DNA of 25,826 nucleotides, taken from NCBI GenBank assembly GCA_050248375.1, contig JBFWSL010000016.1, forward strand, positions 1 through 25,826, in the 5' to 3' direction. The notes under the pieces were generated by a model that worked only from the letters and a program-made list of their open reading frames with translations, ran no database searches and had not been told where the DNA came from. Made by a program: the position numbers and the translations under genes. This stretch comes from JAYZVT01 sp050248375. GTDB lineage: Bacteria > Pseudomonadota > Alphaproteobacteria > Rhizobiales > Methyloligellaceae. Shown in pieces: positions 6,572 to 14,156 of this stretch. Position 1 is the stretch's first letter. Every line of letters begins with the position of its first letter.

Positions 6572-7309
6572 ATGGCCAGAACGGCGAAGACCAAAAAAGC
6601 GGCATCCCGGAAGCCCCCCACCCGGACACGCAAGCCCGCGGCAGGGGCGAAGACGCGCCGCGTGCGCCGGCTCGGCCCGTCAGAGATCGTCGAGGTCTTC
6701 TCCCGGCTGCGCGGCGCCATGCCCGAACCCCGGAGCGAACTGGAGTACACCAATCCCTTCACGCTCCTGGTCGCCGTGGTCCTCTCCGCCCAGGCGACCG
6801 ACGCAGGGGTCAACAAGGCGACGCCGGAATTGTTCCGCCTGGCCGACACGCCCCGCAAGATGGCGGCGCTGGGAGAGGACAAGGTCCGCGACCTCATCAG
6901 GACCATCGGCCTGTTCCGCACCAAGGCGAAGAACGTCGTCGCCCTGTCGCGCAAGCTGATCGAGGAACATGGCGGGGAAGTGCCGCGCACCCGCGAGGCG
7001 CTGCAGGCGCTGCCGGGCGTTGGCCGCAAGACCGCCAACGTGGTCCTGAACGTCGCTTTCGGCGAACCGACCATGGCCGTCGATACACATATCTTCAGGG
7101 TATCCAACCGGCTCGGCCTCGCGCCAGGCCGCAACCCGCTCGAGGTGGAACTGGAGCTTGAAAAGGTGGTGCCGGAGCCCTTCCGCCTCCATGCCCATCA
7201 CTGGCTGATCCTGCATGGGCGCTATGTCTGCAAGGCGCGCAGGCCCGAATGCTGGCGCTGCGTGCTTGCCGACATCTGCCTCTACGAGGTCAAGACTCTG
7301 GCCGCCTGA
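6572..7309 (+). CDS. nth: Endonuclease III
   Basis: A 245-residue bifunctional DNA glycosylase/AP lyase of base excision repair acting on oxidised pyrimidines. The helix-hairpin-helix LPGVGRKTA (residues 147-155) holds the catalytic Lys153, and Asp171 is in AVDTH. The C-terminal 4Fe-4S loop has Cys220, Cys227, Cys230 and Cys236, the expected C-x6-C-x2-C-x5-C spacing. About 30 Lys/Arg-rich residues at the N-terminus precede the fold, a usual alphaproteobacterial extension. GGAG at 6563-6566 supports ATG 6572. Assignment is firm. Confidence 0.96.
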   Translation: MARTAKTKKAASRKPPTRTRKPAAGAKTRRVRRLGPSEIVEVFSRLRGAMPEPRSELEYTNPFTLLVAVVLSAQATDAGVNKATPELFRLADTPRKMAALGEDKVRDLIRTIGLFRTKAKNVVALSRKLIEEHGGEVPRTREALQALPGVGRKTANVVLNVAFGEPTMAVDTHIFRVSNRLGLAPGRNPLEVELELEKVVPEPFRLHAHHWLILHGRYVCKARRPECWRCVLADICLYEVKTLAA

Positions 7310-7388
7310 GCGCCGCGGCGGGGGTCCCGGCGGCCGCAGCCGCCGGGAGGGCGAGCAGCCTGGCCGCCGGGAAGACTGCGGCCGTCTA

Positions 7389-7436
7389 GCGCATCATCCG
7401 GCCAGGTGGAATCGCTTGGCCGGTAAGAGGATGCGC
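7389..7436. repeat. Intergenic hairpin repeat, copy A
   Basis: Outer arms GCGCATC/GATGCGC enclose inner arms built on GGCCAGG and CTTGGCC. It is the same sequence family as copy C (8891-8938) but in the opposite orientation. The stretch 7310-7498 after nth holds no gene; it consists of a GC-rich spacer and copies A and B. Confidence 0.7.
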
Positions 7437-7452
7437 CAGATCAATGGCTTGA

Positions 7453-7497
7453 GCATGATCTTATCGGAAAGGTGGTATCCACTTTTCCGGATCATGC
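7453..7497. repeat. Intergenic hairpin repeat, copy B
   Basis: GCATGATC and GATCATGC are perfect outer arms. Inside, CGGAAAGGTGG pairs with CCACTTTTCCG around the loop TAT with one G-U pair, leaving a TTAT bulge. This matches, from memory, the widespread Hyphomicrobiales intergenic element. It ends one base before the stop codon of the DUF1127 gene and may end transcription or stabilise the mRNA of that gene. Confidence 0.75.
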
Positions 7498-7498
7498 C

Positions 7499-7813
7499 CT
7501 AGCGGCAGCCGCAGGGGGATTTCCGGCGCACCAGGTAGGAGATCTCGCCACGGGCCACCGCGATGTCGCGCAGGCTCCTGTCGCTGAGCGCCTTGAGTTC
7601 GCTCTCCGCCTTGCGGATGGCGCGTCCGCCGTCGATCCGGCGCCACAGCGCCGCCGCGCCGGCCCTGGCCAGCCTCCACATGCCGCTGACGGTCCGCCGG
7701 AAGGCCTCCGCGCGCAATTCGTGAGCCTTCAGGAAGGCCCGCTGATAGGCGATCTGCCCGATCCGGCCCGGCTCAGTCGCTCCGGAAAAATCCGCTGCCC
7801 GCTCCATGTACAT
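7499..7813 (-). CDS. DUF1127 domain protein
   Basis: A 104-residue basic protein. The C-terminal part, AIRKAESELKALSDRSLRDIAVARGEI, is the DUF1127 (YjiS-like) motif found in small alphaproteobacterial proteins, some of which affect RNA turnover and phosphate or carbon responses. The motif is normally found alone in about 45-70 residues; here about 55 residues precede it. The C-terminus RRKSPCGCR carries two cysteines. The start at 7813 is the first ATG; a second lies at 7807. The gene is divergent from the LysR regulator with a 131-bp AT-rich space. Its stop touches repeat copy B. Confidence 0.8.
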   Translation of the reverse strand: MYMERAADFSGATEPGRIGQIAYQRAFLKAHELRAEAFRRTVSGMWRLARAGAAALWRRIDGGRAIRKAESELKALSDRSLRDIAVARGEISYLVRRKSPCGCR

Positions 7814-7916
7814 CGCTGGCTCTCTTTCTTTATGGCTGAGCCTTGCTCAACCTTCTGGAGCCAGATATCGTTGGAAACATGGGTTCTGACAAAAGATCAT
7901 TTGTCACCCGATAGAT

Positions 7917-7932
7917 TAGAATTTATGTTCTA
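7917..7932. promoter_or_regulatory. Inverted repeat before the lysR gene
   Basis: TAGAA-TTTATG-TTCTA is a perfect 5-base inverted repeat with a 6-base spacer, ending 12 bp before the ATG and just before the AGGA ribosome binding site at 7934-7937. Its position suits an autoregulatory operator. It is the most AT-rich part of the divergent 7814-7944 space. Confidence 0.45.
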
Positions 7933-7944
7933 TAGGACTTCGCT

Positions 7945-8883
7945 ATGGCTCGTCGCCTGCCTCCCCTCAACGCCTTGCGCGCCTTCGAGGCCGCCGCACG
8001 CCATCTGAGCTTCGCCGAAGCCGCCGGGGAACTCGCAGTGACCCCGCCCGCGGTCAGTCACCAGGTCAAGCAACTGGAGGACTGGCTCGGCGTGCCGCTC
8101 TTCCGGCGGCTTACCCGCAAGGTGACGCTGACCGAGGAAGCCAGGCTCGCGCTGCCGCTGCTGAGCGACGGCTTCGACCGCCTCGCCGAAGGCGTGGCGA
8201 AGCTGCGCGCCCGGGAGGAATCCGGCACGCTGACCGTGAGCGTGGCGCCCTCCTTCGCCGCCCGCTGGCTGGTGCCCCGGGTCGAGCGCTTTCAGGCCGC
8301 CCATCCCGACATCGACCTGCGCATCTCCGCCAACATCGCCAACGTCGATTTCCGCGCCGACGATGTGGATGTGGGCGTGCGATTCGGCCGTGGGAACTAT
8401 CCGGGCCTGCGCGTGGACAAGCTGATGTCGGAGGCGATTGCGCCGCTGTGCAGCCCGAGACTGCTGCAGGGCGAGCATCCCCTGCGCAGCCCCGCGGACC
8501 TCAAATTCTACACCTTGCTGCATGACGATACCGTGCTGCCGGGCGGCACCATGCCCGACTGGCGCATGTGGCTGCGCGCCAACGGCTTCGGGCATATCGA
8601 CGCCAGCCGCGGCCCGCGCTTCAGCTACGCCGACCATGCATTGCAGGCCGCGGCCGACGGCCAGGGCGTGCTGCTGGGACGCCTCGCGCTCGCCCAGCGC
8701 GACATCGCCGCCGGACGGCTTGTGCGGCCCTTCGGGCGCGAGCTGCCCACCGAGTTCGGCTACTACCTGGTGCGGCCGGACAACGGCCCTGACCGGCCAA
8801 GGGTGGCCGCCTTCCGCGGCTGGATTCTGGACGAGGTCGCCCGCGAGCAGGATGCGGCCCGGGCCCCGGCGGCGGCGGACTAG
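7945..8883 (+). CDS. LysR-family transcriptional regulator, GcvA-like
   Basis: A 312-residue LysR-type regulator. The N-terminal winged helix-turn-helix (LPPLNALRAFEAAARHLSF, VTPPAVSHQVKQLEDWLG, LFRRLTRKVTLTEEA) resembles the GcvA/AmpR branch. The effector domain follows from about residue 90 with TLTVSVAPSFAARWLVPRV, also typical of that branch. GcvA controls glycine cleavage genes in enterics, but no gcv genes are here, so the regulon is unknown. The neighbour in divergent orientation is the DUF1127 gene, a natural first candidate target. AGGA at 7934-7937 supports the start. The tail is Ala/Pro-rich. Confidence 0.92.
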   Translation: MARRLPPLNALRAFEAAARHLSFAEAAGELAVTPPAVSHQVKQLEDWLGVPLFRRLTRKVTLTEEARLALPLLSDGFDRLAEGVAKLRAREESGTLTVSVAPSFAARWLVPRVERFQAAHPDIDLRISANIANVDFRADDVDVGVRFGRGNYPGLRVDKLMSEAIAPLCSPRLLQGEHPLRSPADLKFYTLLHDDTVLPGGTMPDWRMWLRANGFGHIDASRGPRFSYADHALQAAADGQGVLLGRLALAQRDIAAGRLVRPFGRELPTEFGYYLVRPDNGPDRPRVAAFRGWILDEVAREQDAARAPAAAD

Positions 8884-8890
8884 ACGCCTG

Positions 8891-8938
8891 GAGCACGATC
8901 TTGTCGGCCAAGCGAGTCCACTTGGCCGGATGATGCGC
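8891..8938. repeat. Intergenic hairpin repeat, copy C
   Basis: CGGCCAAG and CTTGGCCG form perfect 8-base arms around an 8-base loop, with imperfect outer arms. It belongs to the same family as copy A in the opposite orientation. It fills most of the gap between the convergent lysR and EI24/CysZ genes, where it could serve as a two-way terminator. Confidence 0.7.
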
Positions 8939-8946
8939 CAGCCGCC

Positions 8947-9618
8947 TCATGCGTCCTTCGGCCGGCTTGCGGTGAGCTGCTTAACCGTGTGCACCATCAA
9001 GGCGGTGGCGAACACCGGCGTCAGCAGGTTCACGACCGGCACCGAGACGAGACCGGCGATCATCAGCCCGGACAGGAACACGCGAACGCGGTTCTGCCGC
9101 CGCAGCGCCCGCGCCTCCTCAACGCTCATGTGCCGCATGGCGGCGAGCTCGAAGAATTCCCGGCCGAGCAGATATCCGTTGGCGAGATAGAACGCCATGA
9201 CGTTGATGCCCGGCACCAGCAGCAGGAACAGCGCCACGATGTTCACGCCGATGACCAGCAGGCCGAATTTCACCGACAGGCCGATGGCGGTCGCGGTGGA
9301 AAGCTCCCGCCCGGGCGGATCGGCGGGATAGTCGCTCGCCTCCACCCGCCGGGCGATGTCGTCGAGGTAGAAGCCGGCGATCAGCGAGGTGACGGGCGCC
9401 ACCAGGAACACCGAGGCGAAGACGAGCCCGAGCCCGCCCACCACCTGGGCGGTGATCTCCAGCCATCCGGGCAGCGCCACCATGGCGCCGAACAGCGTCT
9501 CGATGGCGACGATCAGCACGGCCAGAAGCGCGAGCGTCATGCCGACCGACTTCAGCAGCACCGAACGCACATGGGAAGAGGCGAGCAGGCCGAAGGCCCG
9601 TATGGCCGCTGAAAACAT
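8947..9618 (-). CDS. EI24/CysZ-type integral membrane protein
   Basis: A 223-residue inner-membrane protein of the EI24/DUF540 family to which the sulfate transporter CysZ belongs. Long hydrophobic stretches lie at about residues 25-50, 60-85, 115-145 and 180-205. The family landmark is the segment NGYLLGREFFELAAMRHM with the following basic ALRRQNRVRVFLSG. Whether this member carries sulfate is not shown by the sequence, and no cysteine synthesis genes are nearby. A GGAGGAG ribosome binding site directly before the ATG supports the start. Confidence 0.8.
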   Translation of the reverse strand: MFSAAIRAFGLLASSHVRSVLLKSVGMTLALLAVLIVAIETLFGAMVALPGWLEITAQVVGGLGLVFASVFLVAPVTSLIAGFYLDDIARRVEASDYPADPPGRELSTATAIGLSVKFGLLVIGVNIVALFLLLVPGINVMAFYLANGYLLGREFFELAAMRHMSVEEARALRRQNRVRVFLSGLMIAGLVSVPVVNLLTPVFATALMVHTVKQLTASRPKDA

Positions 9619-9709
9619 GAACTCCTCCGCGCGGTTGGACCTCGCCTATATAGGATGCCGGAGGACGTGTTCCAGTCCGCGGCCCGTCATTTCGCCGCAA
9701 CGCCGGCGC

Positions 9710-9737
9710 TTGCCGCGCCTCGGTCAGGGCCTATAGT
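9710..9737 (+). promoter_or_regulatory. Candidate sigma-70 type promoter of the kinase gene
   Basis: TTGCCG (9710-9715) and TATAGT (9732-9737) are 16 bases apart and lie 26 bp before the kinase ATG. Seen by eye only. Confidence 0.4.
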
Positions 9738-9763
9738 GCGCGCCGGAACGGGGGACCAAACGC

Positions 9764-10762
9764 ATGTCCGATATTCGCTACGACGTCGTCGGCATCGGCA
9801 ACGCCATCGTCGACGTCATCGCCCGCTGCGACGACGGCTTCCTGAGCAAGCACGGCCTGCACAAGGGCACCATGCGCCTGATCACGGCCCAGGAAGCCGA
9901 CACGCTCTACGACGACATGGGCCAGGGCCGGGAAACCTCCGGCGGCTCCGTCGCCAACAGTTGCGCCGGTCTCGCTTCCTTCGGCGCCCGTTCCGCCTTC
10001 ATCGGCCGCGTCGCCGACGACCAGCTCGGCCGCATATTCGCCCACGACATCTCCTCCATCGGAGTGAAGTTCGACACAGCCCCCTCGGGTCTGGGCCTGC
10101 CCACCGCGCGCAGCCTCATCCTGGTGACGCCCGATGGCGAGCGCACCATGAACACCTTTCTCGGCGCCAGCACCGAACTGTCGAGCCAGGACATCGACCT
10201 GGAAACCATCGCTTCCGCGCGGCTGACCTACCTGGAGGGCTATCTGTTCGACAAGCCGGATGCCAAGGAGGCCTTCTATTCGGCCGCCAGGCTCGCCCGT
10301 TCGGCGAAACGCCAGGTGGCCCTGTCGCTGTCCGATCCGTTCTGCGTCGACCGCCACCGCGAGGACTTCCTCGACCTTGTCAGGGAAGGGGTGGACGTGC
10401 TCTTCGCCAACGAAAGCGAGATCACCGCGCTCTTCCGGGCGAACAGCTTCGACGAGGCCGCGGCGGCGGTGCGCGGCGTCACCGGCATCGCCGTGCTGAC
10501 CCGCTCCGCCGACGGCGCCGTGATCGTCTCGGGCAACGATTCCATCGCGCTTCCCGCGGAGCCTGTGGAAAAAGTCGTGGACGTCACCGGCGCCGGCGAT
10601 CTCTATGCGGCAGGCTTCCTGTTCGGGCTTTCCAGGGGCCTGACCCTGGAAACCTGCGGCCGCCTTGGCGGGCTGGCGGCGGCCGAGATCATTTCCCATA
10701 TCGGCGCGCGCCCCGAGGCGGGCCTTGCCTCGCTGGCGCGCCAGAAGGGATACCTGGTCTGA
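9764..10762 (+). CDS. PfkB-family kinase, probable adenosine kinase
   Basis: A 332-residue ribokinase-fold enzyme. The N-terminal signature GIGNAIVDVIARCDDGFL, then GGSVANSCAGLASFG, matches the alphaproteobacterial proteins annotated as adenosine kinases, which phosphorylate adenosine to AMP using ATP. The C-terminal PfkB signature DVTGAGDLYAAGFLFG contains the catalytic base Asp279 and the anion hole GAGD. Substrate is inferred by family resemblance only; a sugar kinase role cannot be excluded. A GGGGGA ribosome binding site precedes the ATG. It is divergent from the EI24/CysZ gene. Confidence 0.88.
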   Translation: MSDIRYDVVGIGNAIVDVIARCDDGFLSKHGLHKGTMRLITAQEADTLYDDMGQGRETSGGSVANSCAGLASFGARSAFIGRVADDQLGRIFAHDISSIGVKFDTAPSGLGLPTARSLILVTPDGERTMNTFLGASTELSSQDIDLETIASARLTYLEGYLFDKPDAKEAFYSAARLARSAKRQVALSLSDPFCVDRHREDFLDLVREGVDVLFANESEITALFRANSFDEAAAAVRGVTGIAVLTRSADGAVIVSGNDSIALPAEPVEKVVDVTGAGDLYAAGFLFGLSRGLTLETCGRLGGLAAAEIISHIGARPEAGLASLARQKGYLV

Positions 10763-10871
10763 CAGCCTGTGGATTTCCTGTGGAAACAGACACTGTGGCC
10801 AAAGGGCAACGGGTTGGATTTTTTGCGGGATCCGTGGGCCAGACCACTTCTTCCATGCGGATCGCATGATA

Positions 10872-10894
10872 AATTGCCCGCAAATTAAGCAATT
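10872..10894. promoter_or_regulatory. Inverted repeat upstream of the outer-membrane protein gene
   Basis: AATTGC and GCAATT are separated by 11 bases in the AT-richest part of the 153-bp gap before the gene, ending 21 bp before the ATG. A second overlapping pairing, AATTGC with GCAAATT, also exists. This may be an operator or part of a 5' leader hairpin. Confidence 0.35.
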
Positions 10895-10915
10895 CGCATT
10901 TGGGGGTTTGAGGCC

Positions 10916-11650
10916 ATGACCATCCGCAGCCAGTTGTCTGCAGTCGCCGCCGTCGCGGCTCTGTTTTGCGTTTCCGCGTCGATGCCGGCGGTGGCCGGCG
11001 GGCAGACCACATACAAGGGAAGCTACAAGGATGCGCCGGTCGCCGGTCGCACCATCTGGGAAGGCTTCCATGTGGGCGCTCATCTGGGCTGGACCGGAGT
11101 CGACTACGGCATCACCGCGCTCGGCGCCGCGCCCATCGTTGCCGGCTTCGGCGATAACGACGATATCTCCGGCGGCGTGCTTTACGGCTCGTCCTGGCAG
11201 TTCAACAACTGGGTGCTCGGCACCGACAGCGTGTGGACCTTCTCCGATCTGGATTCGGGCATCGGCACCACCGCCGCCGCTCTCACCGCCCAGACCGAGA
11301 TCAACTACATGAGCGAGACCCGCGCCCGTCTCGGCTACCTGGTCACCCCGAATGTGTTGCTGTTCGGCGCGCTCGGTCTCGGCGTCGCCGACGTCGACCT
11401 GAAGGGCACCGCGGTCGCGGGCGGCAAGGACGGCGAACGCTTCTACGGCTTCAGCTACGGCGGCGGTCTCGAGTTCACCACCAACAGCCGCTGGTTCGGC
11501 CGCGTCGAATATGTCCACACCGATTACAACGACGAGGATTTCGTGGGCGTCGCCGGCGGTCTCTACAACGTCGACCTGGACAGCGACACCGTGCGCGGCG
11601 CTATCGGCTACCGCTTCGACTGGAGCCCGTTCGACCTGCTCCGCCGCTAG
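10916..11650 (+). CDS. Outer-membrane beta-barrel protein (Omp25/opacity type)
   Basis: A 244-residue secreted protein with a clear signal peptide (basic MTIRSQ, hydrophobic core, cleavage probably after AVA near residue 27). The mature part has alternating aromatic and glycine-rich strands: GFHVGAHLGWTG, GGVLYGSSWQFNNWVLG, ETRARLGYLVTP, YGFSYGGGLEFTTN, WFGRVEYVHTDYND, and GAIGYRF near the end. This is the small 8-stranded barrel type common as a major outer-membrane protein in Hyphomicrobiales. Oddly, it runs about nine residues past GYRF to end in LLRR instead of the usual terminal aromatic residue. A terminator follows, so it is probably monocistronic. Confidence 0.87.
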   Translation: MTIRSQLSAVAAVAALFCVSASMPAVAGGQTTYKGSYKDAPVAGRTIWEGFHVGAHLGWTGVDYGITALGAAPIVAGFGDNDDISGGVLYGSSWQFNNWVLGTDSVWTFSDLDSGIGTTAAALTAQTEINYMSETRARLGYLVTPNVLLFGALGLGVADVDLKGTAVAGGKDGERFYGFSYGGGLEFTTNSRWFGRVEYVHTDYNDEDFVGVAGGLYNVDLDSDTVRGAIGYRFDWSPFDLLRR

Positions 11651-11672
11651 CGTTCAGCAAACCCGACCTTCG

Positions 11673-11697
11673 AACCCCCGCTCCGGCGGGGGTTTTT
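11673..11697 (+). terminator. Intrinsic terminator after the outer-membrane protein gene
   Basis: AACCCCCGC and GCGGGGGTT form a perfect 9-bp stem with a TCCG loop, followed by a run of five T. It lies 22 bp after the stop codon. Confidence 0.92.
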
Positions 11698-11803
11698 GTT
11701 TGTGTCAGTCGCGGGTGCGGCCCCACGCGATTGTGAAGCGTTCGCGCAACTCCCGGGCCGCCCGCGCTGTCGATTTCGTCATGCGTCCGTGTTTGGATGG
11801 CAT

Positions 11804-12784
11804 ATGCACGGAGTCATCCACCCCTCCCGGCGCGCATTGCTCGCGGCGGGCGGCGCAACCGCCGCCTTGAGCCTCCTGCCCTCGATGCCCGTCCTGGCCG
11901 GCACGCCCCGCGTGACCCTCGCCACCGCCACGCCCGGCGGCGGCTTCCAGCTCTTCGGCAAAGCGCTCATCGACGCCATCGTCGAATCCGGCGCCGGGCT
12001 GACAGTGGAGGAACGTCCCACCGGCGGCAGCCGGGAGAACCTCAAGCTGTTGCGCGGCAGCGCCGTGGATTTCGCCCAGGTGGAAGGCAACGCCGCCCGG
12101 CAGGCCTTCGAGGAGGAGGACGGCAAGCCCCTGGCCGCAAGGCTGAAGATCGCCGCGGCCATGTATCCCGGCCCCGGTCTGTGCGTGATGAGGGCCGACA
12201 GCCCGGCCCGCAGCCTGGACGACCTGAAGGGCAAGCGGGTCATCTACGGGACGCACAGCTCCGGCCTGACCATTCTGACCAGACGCATCCTGTCGGGGCT
12301 CGGCTACGATCCCGACAAGGACTTCGAGCCGGTCTATCTCGACAAGGCCGGCGACGGTCCGGTCATGGTGCTAAAAGGAAAGGCCGACGCCCTGTGCGGC
12401 GGCGGCTTCGGCTGGCCGGGCTTCGTCAAGGTTGCCGGCAGCCCCGGGGGCGCGCGCTTCCTTTCAGCGGGCGCGCAAGGCAGCGCCAGGATCCGCGAGC
12501 GCTTCCCCTTCCTGCGCGAGATGACCGTACCCGCGGGCAGCTACGAGGGGCAGGACAACGACCTCGTCACTGTCGGCCTGTGGTCCTTCATACTGACCCG
12601 CCCGGACCTGCCCGACGATGCCGCCCGCCGTTTCGCGGAGGCCGCCCACAAGGCTTCTCCCCTGCTTGCCGGCAAGCTGGAGCAGGGCGCATATGCCACG
12701 CCGCAGAACACCGCGCGCAACGCGCCCGCCGAGCTGCTGCACCCCGGCGCCAGGGCCTATCTGCAAGAGATTGGCGCTTTCTGA
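11804..12784 (+). CDS. TAXI-family TRAP transporter solute-binding protein
   Basis: A 326-residue periplasmic binding protein. A twin-arginine-like signal (SRRALLAAGG) is followed by a hydrophobic core and a likely cleavage after VLAG near residue 35. The mature domain has the TAXI pattern: TLATATPGGGFQLFGKALID, ERPTGGSRENLKLL, VDFAQVEGNAA, then DDLKGKRVIYGTHSSGLTIL. TAXI proteins normally deliver ligands to a fused DctQM membrane permease; none is present, so this is an orphan in the window. The frame is open up to 11696, but the signal peptide fixes ATG 11804. The 153-bp gap before it contains only the preceding terminator. The ligand is unknown. Confidence 0.82.
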   Translation: MHGVIHPSRRALLAAGGATAALSLLPSMPVLAGTPRVTLATATPGGGFQLFGKALIDAIVESGAGLTVEERPTGGSRENLKLLRGSAVDFAQVEGNAARQAFEEEDGKPLAARLKIAAAMYPGPGLCVMRADSPARSLDDLKGKRVIYGTHSSGLTILTRRILSGLGYDPDKDFEPVYLDKAGDGPVMVLKGKADALCGGGFGWPGFVKVAGSPGGARFLSAGAQGSARIRERFPFLREMTVPAGSYEGQDNDLVTVGLWSFILTRPDLPDDAARRFAEAAHKASPLLAGKLEQGAYATPQNTARNAPAELLHPGARAYLQEIGAF

Positions 12785-12806
12785 TCCCGGCTCCGCCCGA
12801 GCGAAC

Positions 12807-13778
12807 CTACAGCCGCCGCAGCGCCACGCGGTCGACCACATGCCCGCGCGTCTTGTGCAGGATGAGATCGGCGCGCTGCCGCGTGGGCAGGATGTTTTCC
12901 TTCAGATTCTTCAGGTTGATGCGTTCCCAGATGCGCCTGGCGGTCTCCCGCGCTTCCTTGTCGGAGAGCTTGGAGTAGCGGTGGAAATAGGCGGCGGGAT
13001 CGCGGAACGCCGTGCGCCGCAGCCGCATGAAGCGGTCCACATACCATTTGCCGACCAGATCGGCGTCGGCGTCGATATAGATCGAGAAGTCGAAATAGTC
13101 CGACACGAACGGGATCGCCTCGCCGTCCTTGGGCAGCGTCGCGGGCTGCAGCACGTTGAGCCCGTCCACGATCAGCACGTCGGGACGGTCCACCACGTTG
13201 ATCTCGCCCGGCAGCACGTCATAGTGAAAGTGCGAGTAGACCGGCGCCGGCACATTGCGCTCGCCCGACTTCACCTTGTCGAGGAACGCGAGCAAAGCGC
13301 GCTGGTCGTAGCTTTCCGGAAAGCCCTTGCGGTCCATCAGCCCGCGCTGTTCCAGCGTCCTGTTCGGCAGCAGGAAACCGTCGGTGCCGATCAGGTCCAC
13401 GCGGGGATGGTTCGTCCAGCGCGCCAGCAGCGCGCGCAGCACGCGCCCCGCCGTACTCTTGCCCACGGCCACCGATCCGGCCAGGCCGATGATATAGGGC
13501 ACCTTTCCGTCGGTGCGGCCGAGGAATGTGGTGGTCGCCTGGTGCAGTTTCTGCTCCGCGCCCACATACAGGTTCAGCAGCCGCGACAGCGGCAGGTAGA
13601 CGTCGCGCACCTGATCCACCGACATGCGCTCGGTGAGACCGGAAAGCTGCTCCACGTCGGATTCGGAAAGAGTCATGGGCGTGTCGGCGCGCAGCTTCGC
13701 CCATTCCGCCTTGGTGAAGACCGTATAGGGCGTGACGCGAAGCGCCGGCGCCCCCTTCAACGGGCCGTTGCGCGCCAT
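12807..13778 (-). CDS. coaA: Pantothenate kinase type I
   Basis: CoaA phosphorylates pantothenate, the first and regulated step of coenzyme A synthesis. The 323-residue protein has the P-loop GSVAVGKST at residues 101-109, the TDGFLLPN motif, and the KGFPESYD segment, all conserved in the type I (bacterial, CoA-inhibited) family. SHFHYDVLPGE and IVDGLNVL follow as usual. The ATG at 13778 lies 2 bp after the hisE stop, so translation is probably coupled; the longer upstream frame overlaps hisE and is rejected. It is the last gene of the his transcription unit. Confidence 0.95.
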   Translation of the reverse strand: MARNGPLKGAPALRVTPYTVFTKAEWAKLRADTPMTLSESDVEQLSGLTERMSVDQVRDVYLPLSRLLNLYVGAEQKLHQATTTFLGRTDGKVPYIIGLAGSVAVGKSTAGRVLRALLARWTNHPRVDLIGTDGFLLPNRTLEQRGLMDRKGFPESYDQRALLAFLDKVKSGERNVPAPVYSHFHYDVLPGEINVVDRPDVLIVDGLNVLQPATLPKDGEAIPFVSDYFDFSIYIDADADLVGKWYVDRFMRLRRTAFRDPAAYFHRYSKLSDKEARETARRIWERINLKNLKENILPTRQRADLILHKTRGHVVDRVALRRL

Positions 13779-13780
13779 GC

Positions 13781-14107
13781 TCAGCCCTTCCCGGACCTCG
13801 ACGCCTTTTCCGCAAGGCCCGACGTCCCCATGCGCCGCTCCAGTTCCGCGAGCACCTCGTCGAGCGGCACGTCGCGGACCTCGAGCAGCACCAGCAGGTG
13901 GTAGATCAGGTCGGCGGCCTCGCGCTTCAGCGCCTCGCCGTCCTGGCTGACCCCGGCGATGACGGTCTCGCCCGCCTCCTCCGCCAGCTTCTTGGCGCAT
14001 TTTTCCGGCCCGCCGTCCAGCAGCTTGCGGGTATAGGAAACCTCCCCGCTCGCCGCCTTGCGGTCGCGGATCGTCTGCGCCAGTTGCCGGATCACGTCTT
14101 TCGCCAT
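13781..14107 (-). CDS. hisE: Phosphoribosyl-ATP pyrophosphatase
   Basis: HisE hydrolyses phosphoribosyl-ATP to phosphoribosyl-AMP, the second step of histidine synthesis. The 108-residue, all-helical MazG-like protein has the metal-binding signature KLAEEAGETVIAG and REAADLIYHLLVLL. It is a stand-alone HisE, not fused to HisI as in enterics. ATG 14107 gives the normal length; an upstream extension would run through the palindromic repeat and is rejected. It is separated from hisF by about 246 bp, holding the repeats, and is followed 2 bp later by coaA. Confidence 0.95.
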   Translation of the reverse strand: MAKDVIRQLAQTIRDRKAASGEVSYTRKLLDGGPEKCAKKLAEEAGETVIAGVSQDGEALKREAADLIYHLLVLLEVRDVPLDEVLAELERRMGTSGLAEKASRSGKG

Positions 14108-14156
14108 GGCCGCGTCATACACCGTTGAAGGGCCTGAAGGAATAGCAGTTGGGGAT

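Noticed and set aside
7389..8940. Insertion sequence
   Set aside because: No transposase is present between the repeats and no target-site duplication could be seen; they are short hairpin repeats.
9731..11518. Open frame of 595 codons on the minus strand
   Set aside because: Antisense to the kinase and outer-membrane protein genes, with no recognisable motif; a shadow.
12618..13904. Open frame of 428 codons on the plus strand
   Set aside because: Antisense to coaA and overlapping the TAXI gene end; no motif.
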